Part shown: positions 19,063 through 28,694 of the stretch, in pieces
Layout of the letters: every line of letters starts with the position of its first letter
Numbering within the stretch: position 1 is the stretch's first letter
Source: Pseudomonas sp. gcc21
GTDB lineage: Bacteria; Pseudomonadota; Gammaproteobacteria; Pseudomonadales; Pseudomonadaceae
Direction: 5' to 3'
Assembly (NCBI RefSeq): GCF_012844345.1
Contig: NZ_CP051625.1
Span: 1,054,001 to 1,118,000 of the forward strand
DNA: 64,000 nt
Made by a program: the position numbers and the translations under genes
Notes under the pieces: generated by a model
What the model was told of the DNA's origin: nothing
Databases searched by the model: none
What the model saw: only the letters and a program-made list of their open reading frames with translations

Positions 19063-21432
19063 TCAGGCGTTCTGTTCCGCCAGGAAGAACCAGGTGTCCA
19101 TCACCGAATCGGGATTCAGCGACATGGTTTCTATACCTTGATCCATCAGCCAACGTGCAAGATCAGGGTGGTCAGACGGACCTTGACCGCAAATACCGAT
19201 GTACTTGCCGGCCGAAGTGCAGGCTGAGATCGCCATGGCCAGAAGCTTTTTCACCGCTGCGTTACGCTCGTCGAACAAGTGAGCGATGATCCCCGAATCC
19301 CGGTCCAGGCCGAGTGTCAGCTGAGTAAGATCGTTGGAGCCGATGGAGAATCCGTCAAAATGCTCGAGGAACTCTTCGGCCAGCAGAGCGTTCGCTGGCA
19401 GCTCGCACATCATGATCAGCCGCAAGCCGTTTTCGCCGCGCTTCAGGCCGTTTTCGCCGAGCAGCTCAACCACCTGTTTGGCTTCACCTACAGTGCGAAC
19501 GAACGGCACCATAATCTCGACGTTGGTCAGGCCCATTACATCGCGAACCTGCTTCATTGCACGGCATTCGAGTTCGAAGCAATCGCGGAATGAGTCGCTG
19601 ATGTAACGCGATGCCCCACGGAAACCCAGCATGGGGTTCTCTTCTTCAGGCTCGTACAAGCGGCCGCCGATCAGGTTGGCGTATTCATTGGATTTGAAAT
19701 CGGACAGCCGGACGATGACCTTCTTTGGCCAGAACGCGGCAGCCAGGGTGCTGACACCTTCAACCAGTTTCTCAACATAGAAGTCGACCGGATCGGAGTA
19801 ACCGGCAATCCGCTTCTCGACACTGTCCTTCACGTCGCTTGGCAGGCTGGCAAAATTGAGCAGGGCCTTGGGGTGAACGCCGATCATCCGGTTGATGATG
19901 AATTCCAGGCGCGCAAGACCAACACCTGCATTAGGCAGGTTGGCGAAATCGAATGCACGATCGGGGTTGCCGACATTCATCATGATCTTGAAGGGTAGCT
20001 GAGGCATCGCGTCGACACTGTTGGTGCGTACATCGAAGGACAACTCGCCGTCATAGATCAGCCCCGTGTCACCTTCGGCACAGGATACGGTTACGTTTTG
20101 CCCGTCCTTCAGCTCGGTGGTTGCGTTTCCGCAGCCAACCACCGCCGGGATACCCAGTTCACGCGCGATAATCGCCGCGTGGCAGGTGCGCCCGCCTCGA
20201 TTGGTGATGATGGCGCTGGCGCGCTTCATCACAGGCTCCCAGTCCGGATCCGTCATGTCGGATACCAGCACGTCTCCGGGCATAACCTTGTCCATCTGCG
20301 AGATGTGGTCAACGATCTTGACCGGGCCCGAACCGATACGCTGACCGATCGCGCGGCCTTCAACCAGTATCTTGCCCTTCTCCTTGAGCAGATAGCGCTC
20401 CATCACGTTGCCGCTGGCACGACTCTTCACTGTCTCAGGACGGGCCTGAACGATGTATAGCTTGTTATCGTCACCGTCTTTCGCCCATTCGATATCCATG
20501 GGCCGTTCGTAATGCTTTTCGATAATCAGCGCCTGGCGAGCCAGGTCAATGACTTCTTCATCGCTAAGGCAGAAGCGCGAGCGATCAGCATTGTCGACTT
20601 CCACGGTCTTGACGGAGCGACCCGCGCTCGCCACTTCGCCGTAGACCATCTTGATCGCTTTGCTACCCAGATTGCGGCGCAGAATCGGCGGTCGCCCCGC
20701 TTCAAGGGTAGGCTTGTGCACATAGAATTCGTCGGGGTTCACTGCGCCCTGTACGACTGTTTCGCCGAGGCCGTAGGCGCCGGTAATGAAAACAACGTCA
20801 CGGAATCCGGATTCGGTATCCAGGGTGAACATCACCCCCGCAGTGCCGGTTTCCGAGCGCACCATGCGCTGAACACCAGCAGACAAGGCGACCAATTTGT
20901 GATCAAAGCCCTGATGCACCCGGTAAGCGATAGCGCGGTCGTTGAACAACGAGGCGAAAACTTCCTTGGCCGCACGGATAACGTTATCGACACCGCGGAT
21001 ATTGAGGAAGGTTTCCTGCTGCCCGGCAAAGGAAGCGTCTGGAAGGTCTTCTGCTGTGGCGGAAGAGCGGACCGCAACGGCAAGATTATCATTGCCCTCA
21101 GACAGTTCGGCAAAGGCCGTGCGGATGGCCGCATCGAGTGGTTCAGGAAACTCTGCTTCCATGACCCACTGGCGAATCTGTGCGCCTGTCTGGGCCAGAG
21201 CATTAACATCATCTACATCCAGTGCGTCCAGGGCGGCGTGAATACGCTCGTTCAGACCACTTTGCTCCAGAAAGTCGCGGTATGCATCTGCTGTGGTAGC
21301 GAAACCGCCCGGGACAGACACGCCGGCGTGGGCCAGGTTGCTGATCATTTCCCCAAGCGAGGCGTTTTTGCCGCCGACGCGTTCAACGTCTCCCGCACCC
21401 AGTTGTTCGAAGGACACTACGTACTCTAACAA
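19063..21432 (-). CDS. ppsA: Phosphoenolpyruvate synthase
   Basis: Pyruvate + ATP + H2O to PEP + AMP + Pi, the entry to gluconeogenesis from C2/C3 substrates. It is 789 residues (E. coli 792). The ATP-grasp N-domain has [10 protein letters not shown] and [20 protein letters not shown]. The swivelling domain holds the phospho-His motif [21 protein letters not shown] (His near residue 420). The C-terminal TIM barrel ends in [12 protein letters not shown] with the catalytic Cys. It lies next to divergent ppsR, which controls PpsA by reversible phosphorylation, and is followed by rraA. Confidence 0.98.
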   Translation of the reverse strand: MLEYVVSFEQLGAGDVERVGGKNASLGEMISNLAHAGVSVPGGFATTADAYRDFLEQSGLNERIHAALDALDVDDVNALAQTGAQIRQWVMEAEFPEPLDAAIRTAFAELSEGNDNLAVAVRSSATAEDLPDASFAGQQETFLNIRGVDNVIRAAKEVFASLFNDRAIAYRVHQGFDHKLVALSAGVQRMVRSETGTAGVMFTLDTESGFRDVVFITGAYGLGETVVQGAVNPDEFYVHKPTLEAGRPPILRRNLGSKAIKMVYGEVASAGRSVKTVEVDNADRSRFCLSDEEVIDLARQALIIEKHYERPMDIEWAKDGDDNKLYIVQARPETVKSRASGNVMERYLLKEKGKILVEGRAIGQRIGSGPVKIVDHISQMDKVMPGDVLVSDMTDPDWEPVMKRASAIITNRGGRTCHAAIIARELGIPAVVGCGNATTELKDGQNVTVSCAEGDTGLIYDGELSFDVRTNSVDAMPQLPFKIMMNVGNPDRAFDFANLPNAGVGLARLEFIINRMIGVHPKALLNFASLPSDVKDSVEKRIAGYSDPVDFYVEKLVEGVSTLAAAFWPKKVIVRLSDFKSNEYANLIGGRLYEPEEENPMLGFRGASRYISDSFRDCFELECRAMKQVRDVMGLTNVEIMVPFVRTVGEAKQVVELLGENGLKRGENGLRLIMMCELPANALLAEEFLEHFDGFSIGSNDLTQLTLGLDRDSGIIAHLFDERNAAVKKLLAMAISACTSAGKYIGICGQGPSDHPDLARWLMDQGIETMSLNPDSVMDTWFFLAEQNA

Positions 21433-21606
21433 GGTGATCTCTCCGTAATTCCATTGAATTGAGCGATACGCAAAGGGCCGACCATCTGGCCTGCATGTAA
21501 CAAATGCGCCACAATGCCGCTAATGAACCTCAGGTTTCTATCGGGGTTTCTATATTGCTATACCCAATTGCTACACCCAGCCAACACAGCTTTTAAGGCC
21601 AAGCGC

Positions 21607-22425
21607 ATGAAACGCACCGCTTTCTTTATTTCAGATGGCACTGGCATAACCGCCGAAACCCTTGGCCAGAGCCTGCTCTCTCAATTCGAGAACATCAGTT
21701 TCACCAAGTTGCTGCGTCCGTATGTGGACACCATCGAAAAAGCGCACGACATGGTACAACAAATCAATGCAGCTGCCGAGCGGGATGGCGCGCGGCCAAT
21801 CATCTTCGACACGGTCGTGAATCGCGAGATCCGCGAGCAGTTGTCCCGCTCAAACGGCTACATGATCGATATATTTGCGACCTTCCTTGCCCCGCTTGAA
21901 ATGGAGCTTGGCGACGGATCGTCCTACTCGGTTGGTAAATCCCATTCGATTCAGCACAACGGTCATTACAAGGACCGAATCGATGCCGTGCACTTCGCCA
22001 TGGACAACGATGACGGTGCCCGGACTCAACATTATGATGAAGCCGATCTGATTGTCGTGGGCGTATCGCGTTGCGGCAAGACGCCTTCCTGCCTTTATAT
22101 GGCACTCAAATATGGCATTCGTGCGGCAAACTATCCGCTGACCGAAGACGACATGGAGCGCTTGCAGCTCCCCGCTTCGTTGCGTCCTTATAAGCACAAG
22201 CTGTTTGGCCTGACCATTGATCCGGAGCGACTCTCCAGTATCCGCAATGAACGACGCCCGAATAGCCGTTACGCAAGCTTCGCGCAATGTGAATTTGAAG
22301 TACGCGAAGTTGAAAATCTGTTTCGCAAGGAAAACATCAACTACATCAATTCGACCCACTTCTCGGTCGAAGAGATCTCAGCCAAGATCCTTGTACACAT
22401 GGGTATCGAGCGTCGTCTCAAATAA
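21607..22425 (+). CDS. ppsR: Phosphoenolpyruvate synthase regulatory protein PpsR (DUF299)
   Basis: Bifunctional kinase/pyrophosphorylase that switches PpsA off by ADP-dependent phosphorylation next to its catalytic His and restores it with Pi. It is 272 residues. Signatures are [15 protein letters not shown] near the N-terminus and the P-loop-like [16 protein letters not shown] near 155. The last part [20 protein letters not shown] segment and [16 protein letters not shown] are also typical. I chose ATG 21607; the longer frame from 21514 adds an unconserved hydrophobic leader. It is divergent from ppsA. Confidence 0.95.
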   Translation: MKRTAFFISDGTGITAETLGQSLLSQFENISFTKLLRPYVDTIEKAHDMVQQINAAAERDGARPIIFDTVVNREIREQLSRSNGYMIDIFATFLAPLEMELGDGSSYSVGKSHSIQHNGHYKDRIDAVHFAMDNDDGARTQHYDEADLIVVGVSRCGKTPSCLYMALKYGIRAANYPLTEDDMERLQLPASLRPYKHKLFGLTIDPERLSSIRNERRPNSRYASFAQCEFEVREVENLFRKENINYINSTHFSVEEISAKILVHMGIERRLK

Positions 22426-22441
22426 CGCGATCAAGGCTGCA

Positions 22442-23353
22442 TCAATGTTCCCATGACGAGGGCATATGTTGACGCAGCCAGTCCACCAGCGCTGTCACCT
22501 TCTTCGGTGCCTTACCGAAACTGTACAGCAGATTTATAGGTTGTTCCGCGGGGCTCCAGCCCTCCAGGCAGCGGACCAGACTACCCGGATGCGCACGCTC
22601 ATATTTCTCCGCATACCATTCAGGAAGTATCCCGACGCCCTGCCCGCGCACCAGGCAGTCAGCCTGCAGAACCAGACTGTCTGACTTCAATCTCGACGGT
22701 GGTGGCGTGAACTGAAACGCGCCCTGGTTCGGGCTGTGCAAATGGACAGGGCCGCCTGCGCCGCACAGCACATCGACCCAAGGGCAGGTTGGAAGCTGTT
22801 CGGGATGCGTCGGCAATCCATGGGTTTTGGCAAATTCAGGACTGGCATAGAGCCCAGAGATCCATCGCCCGAGAGGTTCGTTGCGTAGTCCCGCGAAGCT
22901 GTCTCCTCCAAGCCACAGCCACAGGTCGCCTACGGTATGGTCGGATTGTTCGGGCCGCAGGCTGGTTACGGACAATTCCAGCGTAACGCCAGCGTGTGTC
23001 TCGAGAAACCCGTCAAGAACAGTGGGCAACCAGCCTCTTTCGAACGCGTTGTGCACCCGCAAAACCAGGGGACCGCTGATCTCTTCTTTAAGGTCGTCCA
23101 GCAGATCCTGGCTCTGCACGGCCAGATCAAGAAGCTGGCGGCAGTAGTTATAAAACAGTTTGCCCGCTTCGGTGGGCAACATCCGGTTCGACTGGCGAAG
23201 CAACAAACGTTGACCGACTCTCGTCTCAAGCTGGCTGATCCGGCGACTCAAGGTAGATTTGGGTAGTCCCAGACTCACCGAAACCTGGGTCAGCCCTCCT
23301 TGCTCAACCACCGCAGCAAAAACGGTCAATTCGTTAAAGTCGTGCATGACCAT
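22442..23353 (-). CDS. LysR-family transcriptional regulator
   Basis: It is 303 residues. The N-terminal winged helix-turn-helix is at ~5-64 (ELTVFAAVVEQGGLTQVSVSLG, then LPKSTLSRRISQLETRVGQRL); the effector domain is ~92-295. The LPKSTLSRRI segment is typical of the AaeR/DsdC-like group that often controls efflux or aromatic metabolism. ATG 23353 or 23347 could start it; neither has a strong ribosome site. It converges on ppsR with a 16-base gap and is divergent from the TonB receptor gene, so that gene is one possible target. Confidence 0.9.
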   Translation of the reverse strand: MVMHDFNELTVFAAVVEQGGLTQVSVSLGLPKSTLSRRISQLETRVGQRLLLRQSNRMLPTEAGKLFYNYCRQLLDLAVQSQDLLDDLKEEISGPLVLRVHNAFERGWLPTVLDGFLETHAGVTLELSVTSLRPEQSDHTVGDLWLWLGGDSFAGLRNEPLGRWISGLYASPEFAKTHGLPTHPEQLPTCPWVDVLCGAGGPVHLHSPNQGAFQFTPPPSRLKSDSLVLQADCLVRGQGVGILPEWYAEKYERAHPGSLVRCLEGWSPAEQPINLLYSFGKAPKKVTALVDWLRQHMPSSWEH

Positions 23354-23709
23354 ACTCGGAAACAGCCCCTGTTATAGATAATACGCGTCGCTGAGACCGG
23401 CCATGTAAATCTCAAAGCCGCTCCGCTGACACCGGGTAGAGGGTTCAATTTTTCAGCGAATGTGAACTCATGTCAATTAAGACTGATTATCGTTATATCG
23501 CAAATGCATAAGCGGATTCCATATCCATCATTAAGCTATTGTTTTGCCGGCAGTTTCCTAACGATTATAGCGATGTTTCGTTTTCTTCAATGGTGTATTC
23601 CATTTCTTGGACTGGAATTTCGATGCCAATGCTTCTAGAGTGCACCACTGTTTGAGAATCATTATCGTTCGCCACAGAAGCCATCGGCAAACGTCCACAG
23701 GAGTTATAA
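23354..23709. other. Intergenic region between the LysR gene and the TonB receptor
   Basis: 356 A/T-rich bases with no gene. It holds the Fur-like box at 23654-23666 and a weaker similar block near 23482-23496. The promoters of both divergent genes must lie here; I cannot place them with confidence. Confidence 0.5.
23654..23666. promoter_or_regulatory. Fur box upstream of the TonB receptor gene
   Basis: GAGAAT-C-ATTATC matches 12 of 13 positions of the Fur core GATAAT-C-ATTATC. It lies 43 bases before the ATG at 23710, a sensible position for repression under iron-replete conditions. Confidence 0.7.
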
Positions 23710-25929
23710 ATGCTGTCGAATCCCCGCTCGCATGCACTTCCCTTCGCATTGGCCAGTTCTGTCGTAATGCTTTCCAGTAGCATCGCGATGGCCAATGAAA
23801 ACGCTGTGAGGTTGTCTGATACCGTTGTTACCGCTTCAGGTTTCGAGCAGAAAATCACTGAAGCGCCGGCGAGTATCAGTGTGATCAGTAATGAAGATCT
23901 GCAGGGCAAGCGTTACGCCAATCTGGCGCAGGCTCTGGAGGATGTCGAGGGGATTGATGTGCGCCAGAGTACCGGTAAAACGGGTGGCCTGAACATAAGC
24001 ATTCGAGGCCTCCCAAGCGAGTACTCCTTGATCCTGATAGACGGGCGCAGGCAAAACAGTCCTGGCGACGTCGCGCCGAACGGTTTTGGCGACACATCCA
24101 CCAGTTTCATGCCGCCCATGTCTGCGATCGAACGCATCGAGGTGATTCGAGGGCCGATGTCTACCCTGTATGGCTCTGATGCCATGGGCGGGGTAATAAA
24201 CATCATTACCAAGCGGGTCGCGGACGAATGGGGAACTTCAGTTAGCCTTGATCACACCTTTCAGGAAAACCGGGATTACGGCGATGCTAGCAAGACTAGT
24301 TTCTATACCAGTGGCCCGCTGATCGATGGGGTACTCGGGCTCGCGGTGCGCGGCAGTCTGTATGATCGCAGCGCGTCAGACCTGATGTTTGATAACGATT
24401 CCGAAGTAACCAAGCGCGGCGCGTCCCCGGTAGAAGGACGCAACTACAATATTGGCGGCCGGCTGAGTCTCACTCCGGTTGAAAATCATGATCTCTATCT
24501 CGACGTGGAACGTGGTCGCCAGGTTTACAACAACGACGAGTGTCAATTGGGTACCCTGGACGGCTTCGATCGAAACTGTGCGGAAGATCCCGGTTCGGCC
24601 AGTGGTTATCAGGACGAGCAGCGATTCGAGCGGGAACAGCTTGCGCTAGGTCATACGGCTCGTTTCGGATTCGGCACGCTGGATAGCAGCCTGACACGAA
24701 ATGCTACCGAAACGATTGGGCGCACCATCCCCAGTGCCGAGGTAGACGGGGTGGACTACCTGATTGGTGAAGCGCATCCGACTCTGCCGCATGCCCCGAT
24801 CATTGGTTCCGACCGGGAGCTAGAGAGCACCGACCTGGTATTTGATACCAAGTTGGTTGTCCCGGTCGGACTATCACACCTCACCACAGTAGGTGGGCAA
24901 TATCGCGATGCAGAGATGACCGACGGCATCGCTAACGAGGATTTTGAACAGAAATCCTGGGCGTTGTTCGCCGAGAATGAGTGGCGTATCCGCGACGATC
25001 TGGCGCTAACGCTTGGGGCCCGATACGAAGACCACGAAGCCTTTGGTGGGAACGTCAGCCCGCGCGCCTACCTGGTCTGGAATACCAGTGATAACTGGAC
25101 ACTGAAAGGCGGTGTGAGCAAAGGCTACCGAACGCCCGATCTCAATGATCTGCATGACGGGATCAATGGGATTACCAGCCAGGGTGACACGCTCACCATT
25201 GGTAGTCCGGACCTGGAACCTGAAGAAAGCACTAATAGCGAGTTCGGCGTTTATTACGACAATCTCGCCGGCTTCAATGCCAACGCCACCATCTTCCACA
25301 ATGACTTCAAGGAGAAGATCTCGGATGGCAACGCCGTATATATCAGTGGCAACCCTCTAATCCCCGAGGGCTTCTATGACCAACTGATAAATATTGGAGA
25401 GGCCACCACCCAGGGGGTTGAGTTGGCCGCGAGTTGGCAGTTCGCGCCACGCTGGCGTCTGGCCGGTAATTACACCTACAACGATAGCGAACAAAAGAGC
25501 GGTCCCGATAAAGGTGAACCTCTGACCAATACACCTGAGCATATGCTCAACGCCAGTATTCATTGGGATGCTACGCAGCGCCTTGGACTTTGGTTCAAAG
25601 GTGAATACCGCAGTGAGCGGGCGCGCTATACCCAGCGCTATGCGAACCTGGAACCTGACGACCAGGCATTGCAAAGGCAGGTCGGCGACACCGAGGCCTA
25701 TGAAGTATTTCACTTGGGCGGTTCGTACCGCGCCTCCGAAAACGTGACGCTGAATGCGACAATTTACAACGTTTTCGATAAGGATTTTCTCAAGGGTAAC
25801 TACTATACGGATAGCGAAGGCGATACCCAGTGGGCGTCCAGCTATGCTCACATCTCGCGAGGCATGGCGAGCGCTGGAAGCATTGAAGAAGGCCGCCGAC
25901 TCTGGCTATCGGCTACGATGGAGTTCTAA
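23710..25929 (+). CDS. TonB-dependent outer-membrane receptor (siderophore type)
   Basis: It is 739 residues. The signal peptide is 1-29 (ASSVVMLSSSIAMA), followed by a TonB-box-like SDTVVTASG at 36-44. The plug domain covers ~45-165 (APASISVISNEDLQGK, GLNISIRGLPSEYSLILIDG, YGSDAMGGVINIITKR). The rest is a 22-strand barrel ending in aromatic F. The plug sequence resembles the CirA/FepA/PfeA class that imports catecholate iron chelates. The Fur box upstream supports an iron role. No siderophore synthesis, TonB/ExbBD or esterase genes are nearby; the adjacent LysR gene may be a co-regulator. The exact ligand cannot be told. Confidence 0.92.
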   Translation: MLSNPRSHALPFALASSVVMLSSSIAMANENAVRLSDTVVTASGFEQKITEAPASISVISNEDLQGKRYANLAQALEDVEGIDVRQSTGKTGGLNISIRGLPSEYSLILIDGRRQNSPGDVAPNGFGDTSTSFMPPMSAIERIEVIRGPMSTLYGSDAMGGVINIITKRVADEWGTSVSLDHTFQENRDYGDASKTSFYTSGPLIDGVLGLAVRGSLYDRSASDLMFDNDSEVTKRGASPVEGRNYNIGGRLSLTPVENHDLYLDVERGRQVYNNDECQLGTLDGFDRNCAEDPGSASGYQDEQRFEREQLALGHTARFGFGTLDSSLTRNATETIGRTIPSAEVDGVDYLIGEAHPTLPHAPIIGSDRELESTDLVFDTKLVVPVGLSHLTTVGGQYRDAEMTDGIANEDFEQKSWALFAENEWRIRDDLALTLGARYEDHEAFGGNVSPRAYLVWNTSDNWTLKGGVSKGYRTPDLNDLHDGINGITSQGDTLTIGSPDLEPEESTNSEFGVYYDNLAGFNANATIFHNDFKEKISDGNAVYISGNPLIPEGFYDQLINIGEATTQGVELAASWQFAPRWRLAGNYTYNDSEQKSGPDKGEPLTNTPEHMLNASIHWDATQRLGLWFKGEYRSERARYTQRYANLEPDDQALQRQVGDTEAYEVFHLGGSYRASENVTLNATIYNVFDKDFLKGNYYTDSEGDTQWASSYAHISRGMASAGSIEEGRRLWLSATMEF

Positions 25930-25942
25930 AGCCAAGTAAAGA

Positions 25943-25976
25943 ACAAACGACCGGGCCGAGTGCCCGGTTTTTTGTT
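25943..25976 (+). terminator. Terminator after the TonB receptor gene
   Basis: ACCGGGC (25950-25956), loop CGAGT, GCCCGGT (25962-25968) then a T tract. It is 14 bases past the stop. Confidence 0.85.
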
Positions 25977-26206
25977 GTCGGGGTTTTCCCGTCGGTTGCA
26001 GCCAAATCCCTTGCGATCGTTCTGTTGCGCTATCGCTTCTTTCCAGGTGCCGATGCTGGAAGACTCCTTTCCGGCATAGTCACGCTGGTGGCAACACACC
26101 GGAACAACACTTGATTCAGGAACGTTCGTCGGACCAGCAGTGTCAGAACTTTAACCGTCGAGTTTACGACGGATCACTTTTCTGACTGACCTAAAGGAGC
26201 GTGACG

Positions 26207-26365
26207 ATGGATCTGGTTCGCTTGATTTGCGCAATTTTGCTTCCCCCGCTAGGCGTTTTTCTGCAAGTCGGCCTAGGCGGCGCGTTCTGGCTGAACATAT
26301 TGCTGACCCTGCTCGGTTACATCCCAGGAATCATTCACGCAGTGTGGATTATTGCGCGTCGCTAG
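26207..26365 (+). CDS. YqaE/Pmp3-family small membrane protein
   Basis: It encodes 52 residues: MDLVRLICAILLPPLGVFLQ followed by VGLGGAFWLNILLTLLGYIPG and IIHAVWIIARR. Two hydrophobic segments (~4-20 and ~27-48) joined by a GLGG turn, with LPPLGVFLQ and GYIPGIIHA, are the family signature. The protein is inserted in the inner membrane; in yeast, Pmp3 affects membrane potential and salt tolerance, and bacterial YqaE members are stress-induced. AAGGAG (26194-26199) is ideally spaced. A CCGTCG/CGACGG inverted repeat lies at 26155-26172 just upstream. It is a short gene that is easily missed by length filters. Confidence 0.9.
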   Translation: MDLVRLICAILLPPLGVFLQVGLGGAFWLNILLTLLGYIPGIIHAVWIIARR

Positions 26366-26386
26366 TCAGGTAATACATTGCCGCGT

Positions 26387-26425
26387 CGCCAGTGTTATAA
26401 CTGGCGGTTCCGCGTTATAACACTG
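26387..26425. repeat. Nested palindromes between yqaE-like gene and copG-like gene
   Basis: CAGTGTTATAAC (26390-26401) pairs perfectly with GTTATAACACTG (26414-26425), and GCGG/CCGC (26404-26407/26410-26413) pair inside the loop. The left arm also takes part in an overlapping repeat, CGCCAGT (26387-26393) with ACTGGCG (26400-26406). There is no poly-T after the hairpin. It could be a terminator-like structure for the upstream gene or a pair of overlapping operators for the downstream gene. Confidence 0.55.
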
Positions 26426-26559
26426 TTCGGCATGTACCCTCCCTCTGTTTAATGCTGAGGCACGATTCATCGGATAAACGGTTAATTCTTATCGTCCTTT
26501 TCGCATTGCGAGGCGCGCCGACTAACCGTACTCTTGGGCCTCTTGATAGGAGATACCCC

Positions 26560-26988
26560 ATGACGCGATTGCTTGCTTCCCTTGTGCTGATATCCGGCTT
26601 GGCCCATGCCGGCGACCCAATGACGATAGATGTGCATAGAGATCCTAATTGCGGGTGTTGCTCGGCCTGGATTGAACATCTTGAGGGAAACGGGTTTACC
26701 GTTAACGACCACCTAGAAGACGATATGCGTAGCGTCAAACAAGAAGCTGGCGTGCCGGCTGAGCTGGCCTCATGCCACACGGCGATAATTGATGGGCGCT
26801 TTATCGAAGGGCACGTACCGGCAGCTGACATTCTGGCGCTGAGCGACAAACCCGATGTGGTGGGACTTGCCGTCCCGGGCATGCCTGTAGGCTCACCGGG
26901 CATGGAAATGGGCGACAGACAGGACGCTTACAAGGTCATCGCTGTGAACGACGAGGGTGAGCAAAAGGTTTTCAACACATACCCCTGA
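26560..26988 (+). CDS. CopG-like DUF411 copper-binding protein
   Basis: It is 142 residues. Signal peptide ~1-18 (LLASLVLISGLAHA), then a thioredoxin-like fold. The CxCC motif reads NCGCC (in DPNCGCCSAWIEHL), with a later conserved Cys-His (ASCHTAIIDG) and GHVPAADI. DUF411/CopG proteins such as P. aeruginosa CopG bind a copper cluster through these residues in the periplasm. A late Gly/Met/Pro-rich stretch (VPGMPVGSPGMEMG) adds Met ligands. I chose ATG 26560 with AGGAGA upstream. No cop operon is adjacent, so its regulation here is unclear. Confidence 0.88.
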   Translation: MTRLLASLVLISGLAHAGDPMTIDVHRDPNCGCCSAWIEHLEGNGFTVNDHLEDDMRSVKQEAGVPAELASCHTAIIDGRFIEGHVPAADILALSDKPDVVGLAVPGMPVGSPGMEMGDRQDAYKVIAVNDEGEQKVFNTYP

Positions 26989-26997
26989 GTAATAAAT

Positions 26998-27028
26998 CAG
27001 AATCAGCCCTGGGTGCGGGCTGATTCTG
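26998..27028 (-). terminator. Hairpin overlapping the ykvA stop codon
   Basis: CAGAATCAGCCC (26998-27009) and GGGCTGATTCTG (27017-27028) make a perfect 12-bp stem with a seven-base loop. Its distal part contains the ykvA stop (27003-27005). On the minus strand it is followed by ATTTATTAC, a weak T-rich tract, and it may also stop the copG-like gene on the plus strand. Confidence 0.55.
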
Positions 27029-27392
27029 GACGTTCGGCAGTGCCCTCGTAGGTAGTACCCTGTTTCTCCCCGAACCAGGCGTTCAGTTTGTTACGTGCCT
27101 TGGCCTTGACTTCATCGTTGATATAAAACGATACCATTGTGATCGCGGCAGCCATAACCGCAAGGTCGTCCGTAAACCCAAGCATCGGCAGGAAATCTGG
27201 CATGGTATCAACCGGCGCAATGAAATAGGCCAGAGCACCGTACATCGCTGTTTTGGCCCATTTCGGTGTTTCAGGACGCTGAGCCGCGTAATACAGAAAA
27301 AGGGACTTCTCCACTGCTTCGCGGCCTGCGCTCAAGGCAAACCGGCTAAGCTTGCTCCAATAGCTTTTCTCACTGAATCTGCTGTGCGTCAT
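27003..27392 (-). CDS. YkvA-family protein (DUF1232)
   Basis: It is 129 residues. The DUF1232 core is clear: WAKTAMYGALAYFIAPVDTM, then PDFLPMLGFTDDLAVMAAAI, with the family's P(I/V)D-x(2)PD and GxxDD motifs. It has one or two membrane-associated helices (~45-65, ~75-95). Function is unknown; some members sit near toxin or envelope-stress genes. It converges on the copG-like gene and lies 51 bases beyond the diguanylate cyclase start region on the same strand. Confidence 0.85.
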   Translation of the reverse strand: MTHSRFSEKSYWSKLSRFALSAGREAVEKSLFLYYAAQRPETPKWAKTAMYGALAYFIAPVDTMPDFLPMLGFTDDLAVMAAAITMVSFYINDEVKAKARNKLNAWFGEKQGTTYEGTAERPESARTQG

Positions 27393-27443
27393 GCTGCCAT
27401 CTCCGGATGCGTTGTCGATGACGCCCTCCGCAGTGATTGATCG

Positions 27444-28499
27444 CTACGGAGTAGCCGCCTGTACGCAATCTGACAGCGTGGGCTGCCGCTTAGCTCCCGC
27501 TCCGTCGATAACTATCGTATTGCGTCCTGCATGTTTGGCCTGGTAAAGGCACTCGTCTGCACTGTGTAGCCAGGATTTGTAATCTGCCTGCCACAACGCC
27601 TGTGCGCCCCCGATGGAGACCGTCACCTCTCCCCCTTCAGCGTTGCGCAATTCGGCCTGGACGGTACGCAGGATATTCCTGGCAACCTGCTCAAGCCCGT
27701 CCAGGTCGACTTGTGGAGCCAGCAGTACAAACTCTTCGCCTCCAAAGCGAAACAATCGATCCGATTGACGGCAGGCGGAGTCGACGATGCTTACGAAATC
27801 CCTCAACACACGATCGCCTGCCTTATGGCCAAACGTATCATTGATCCGCTTGAAGTGGTCCAGATCCAGTACCAGCAATCCGTAGGCGGTACCATAACGA
27901 GTGTGTTCAGCGAATACCCGCACAAGCTCGGTCTCGAGGGCACGCCTGTTGCCTATGCCGGTGAGAGGATCGATGGTTGCGAGTTCGTGTAGCTGTCGCC
28001 GTTGGACCCGCCCGCGCGCAGCGAAGATCATCGCAAACACGCTGGTGATAATTGCCGTAATGGCAAAGGAAACCAGCTGGGGGAGGTCTTCAAAGGGGTG
28101 GCCTTGCCCGGCCAGGCTGTAGCCGGACAACGCGGCGAGTGCGAGCAAGGTTGCGATAGTGCTTTGCAGCGGCGGTACAACGAAAAAGTTGAAGACGATC
28201 ATGACGTAAAACCAGAACAGCCCGTCCACGCCCAGATTGATGGCTACGAGCACAGCCGCAGTCGAGTAGAAGGCGGCCAGAAACTGTCCGGGTCGTAATG
28301 TATCGCCGGTACGCCAGGCGTATGCCACGGCAGTGCAGGTGCTCAGTATCAGGAAAATATCAACGGCGCCGACCAGCCAGTCAGCATGAGACAGGCGATA
28401 TATCGCAAAGGGTGTTAACGCGACCAGGCCAAGGAATCCAACGGACGTAATAATCGCTAGTTGATAATCGCCCGTCAGCCGTCGCCATATCCGTTGCAT
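27444..28499 (-). CDS. Membrane-bound diguanylate cyclase (GGDEF domain)
   Basis: It makes cyclic di-GMP from two GTP. It is 351 residues. The first ~165 residues hold about six hydrophobic segments, an integral-membrane sensor of the MASE type that I cannot name more exactly. The GGDEF domain is ~175-335, with active-site GGEEF (253-257) and the inhibitory I-site RQSD (244-247) five residues before it, so it should be an active, product-inhibited enzyme. The other half-site motif DxLT appears as DPLTGIGNRRALE. The signal it senses is unknown. It is monocistronic by spacing. Confidence 0.93.
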   Translation of the reverse strand: MQRIWRRLTGDYQLAIITSVGFLGLVALTPFAIYRLSHADWLVGAVDIFLILSTCTAVAYAWRTGDTLRPGQFLAAFYSTAAVLVAINLGVDGLFWFYVMIVFNFFVVPPLQSTIATLLALAALSGYSLAGQGHPFEDLPQLVSFAITAIITSVFAMIFAARGRVQRRQLHELATIDPLTGIGNRRALETELVRVFAEHTRYGTAYGLLVLDLDHFKRINDTFGHKAGDRVLRDFVSIVDSACRQSDRLFRFGGEEFVLLAPQVDLDGLEQVARNILRTVQAELRNAEGGEVTVSIGGAQALWQADYKSWLHSADECLYQAKHAGRNTIVIDGAGAKRQPTLSDCVQAATP

Positions 28500-28694
28500 G
28501 CTGTGTCATATCCTGATGAATTGTATTCGCAACCCAAGGTTGCGCCGTCTTTTTCCATGACCATAACGCCATGGGCGAGACGCATCAATATCATAATGAC
28601 ATCGCGTGTATTTGGACATAGCTGAAGGCGATTGCAGGACCAGTATCTGCCTTATCGCAGATCGCCCGTCCCCACCGAACAGCGAAGCCAGAGC

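Noticed and set aside
20512..21429. A 305-codon open frame opposite ppsA
   Set aside because: It is an antisense shadow of the ppsA codon pattern with no family features.
23482..23496. Second Fur-like block GATTATCGTTATATC
   Set aside because: Only one hexamer fits well and the other half matches poorly; recorded as weak only.
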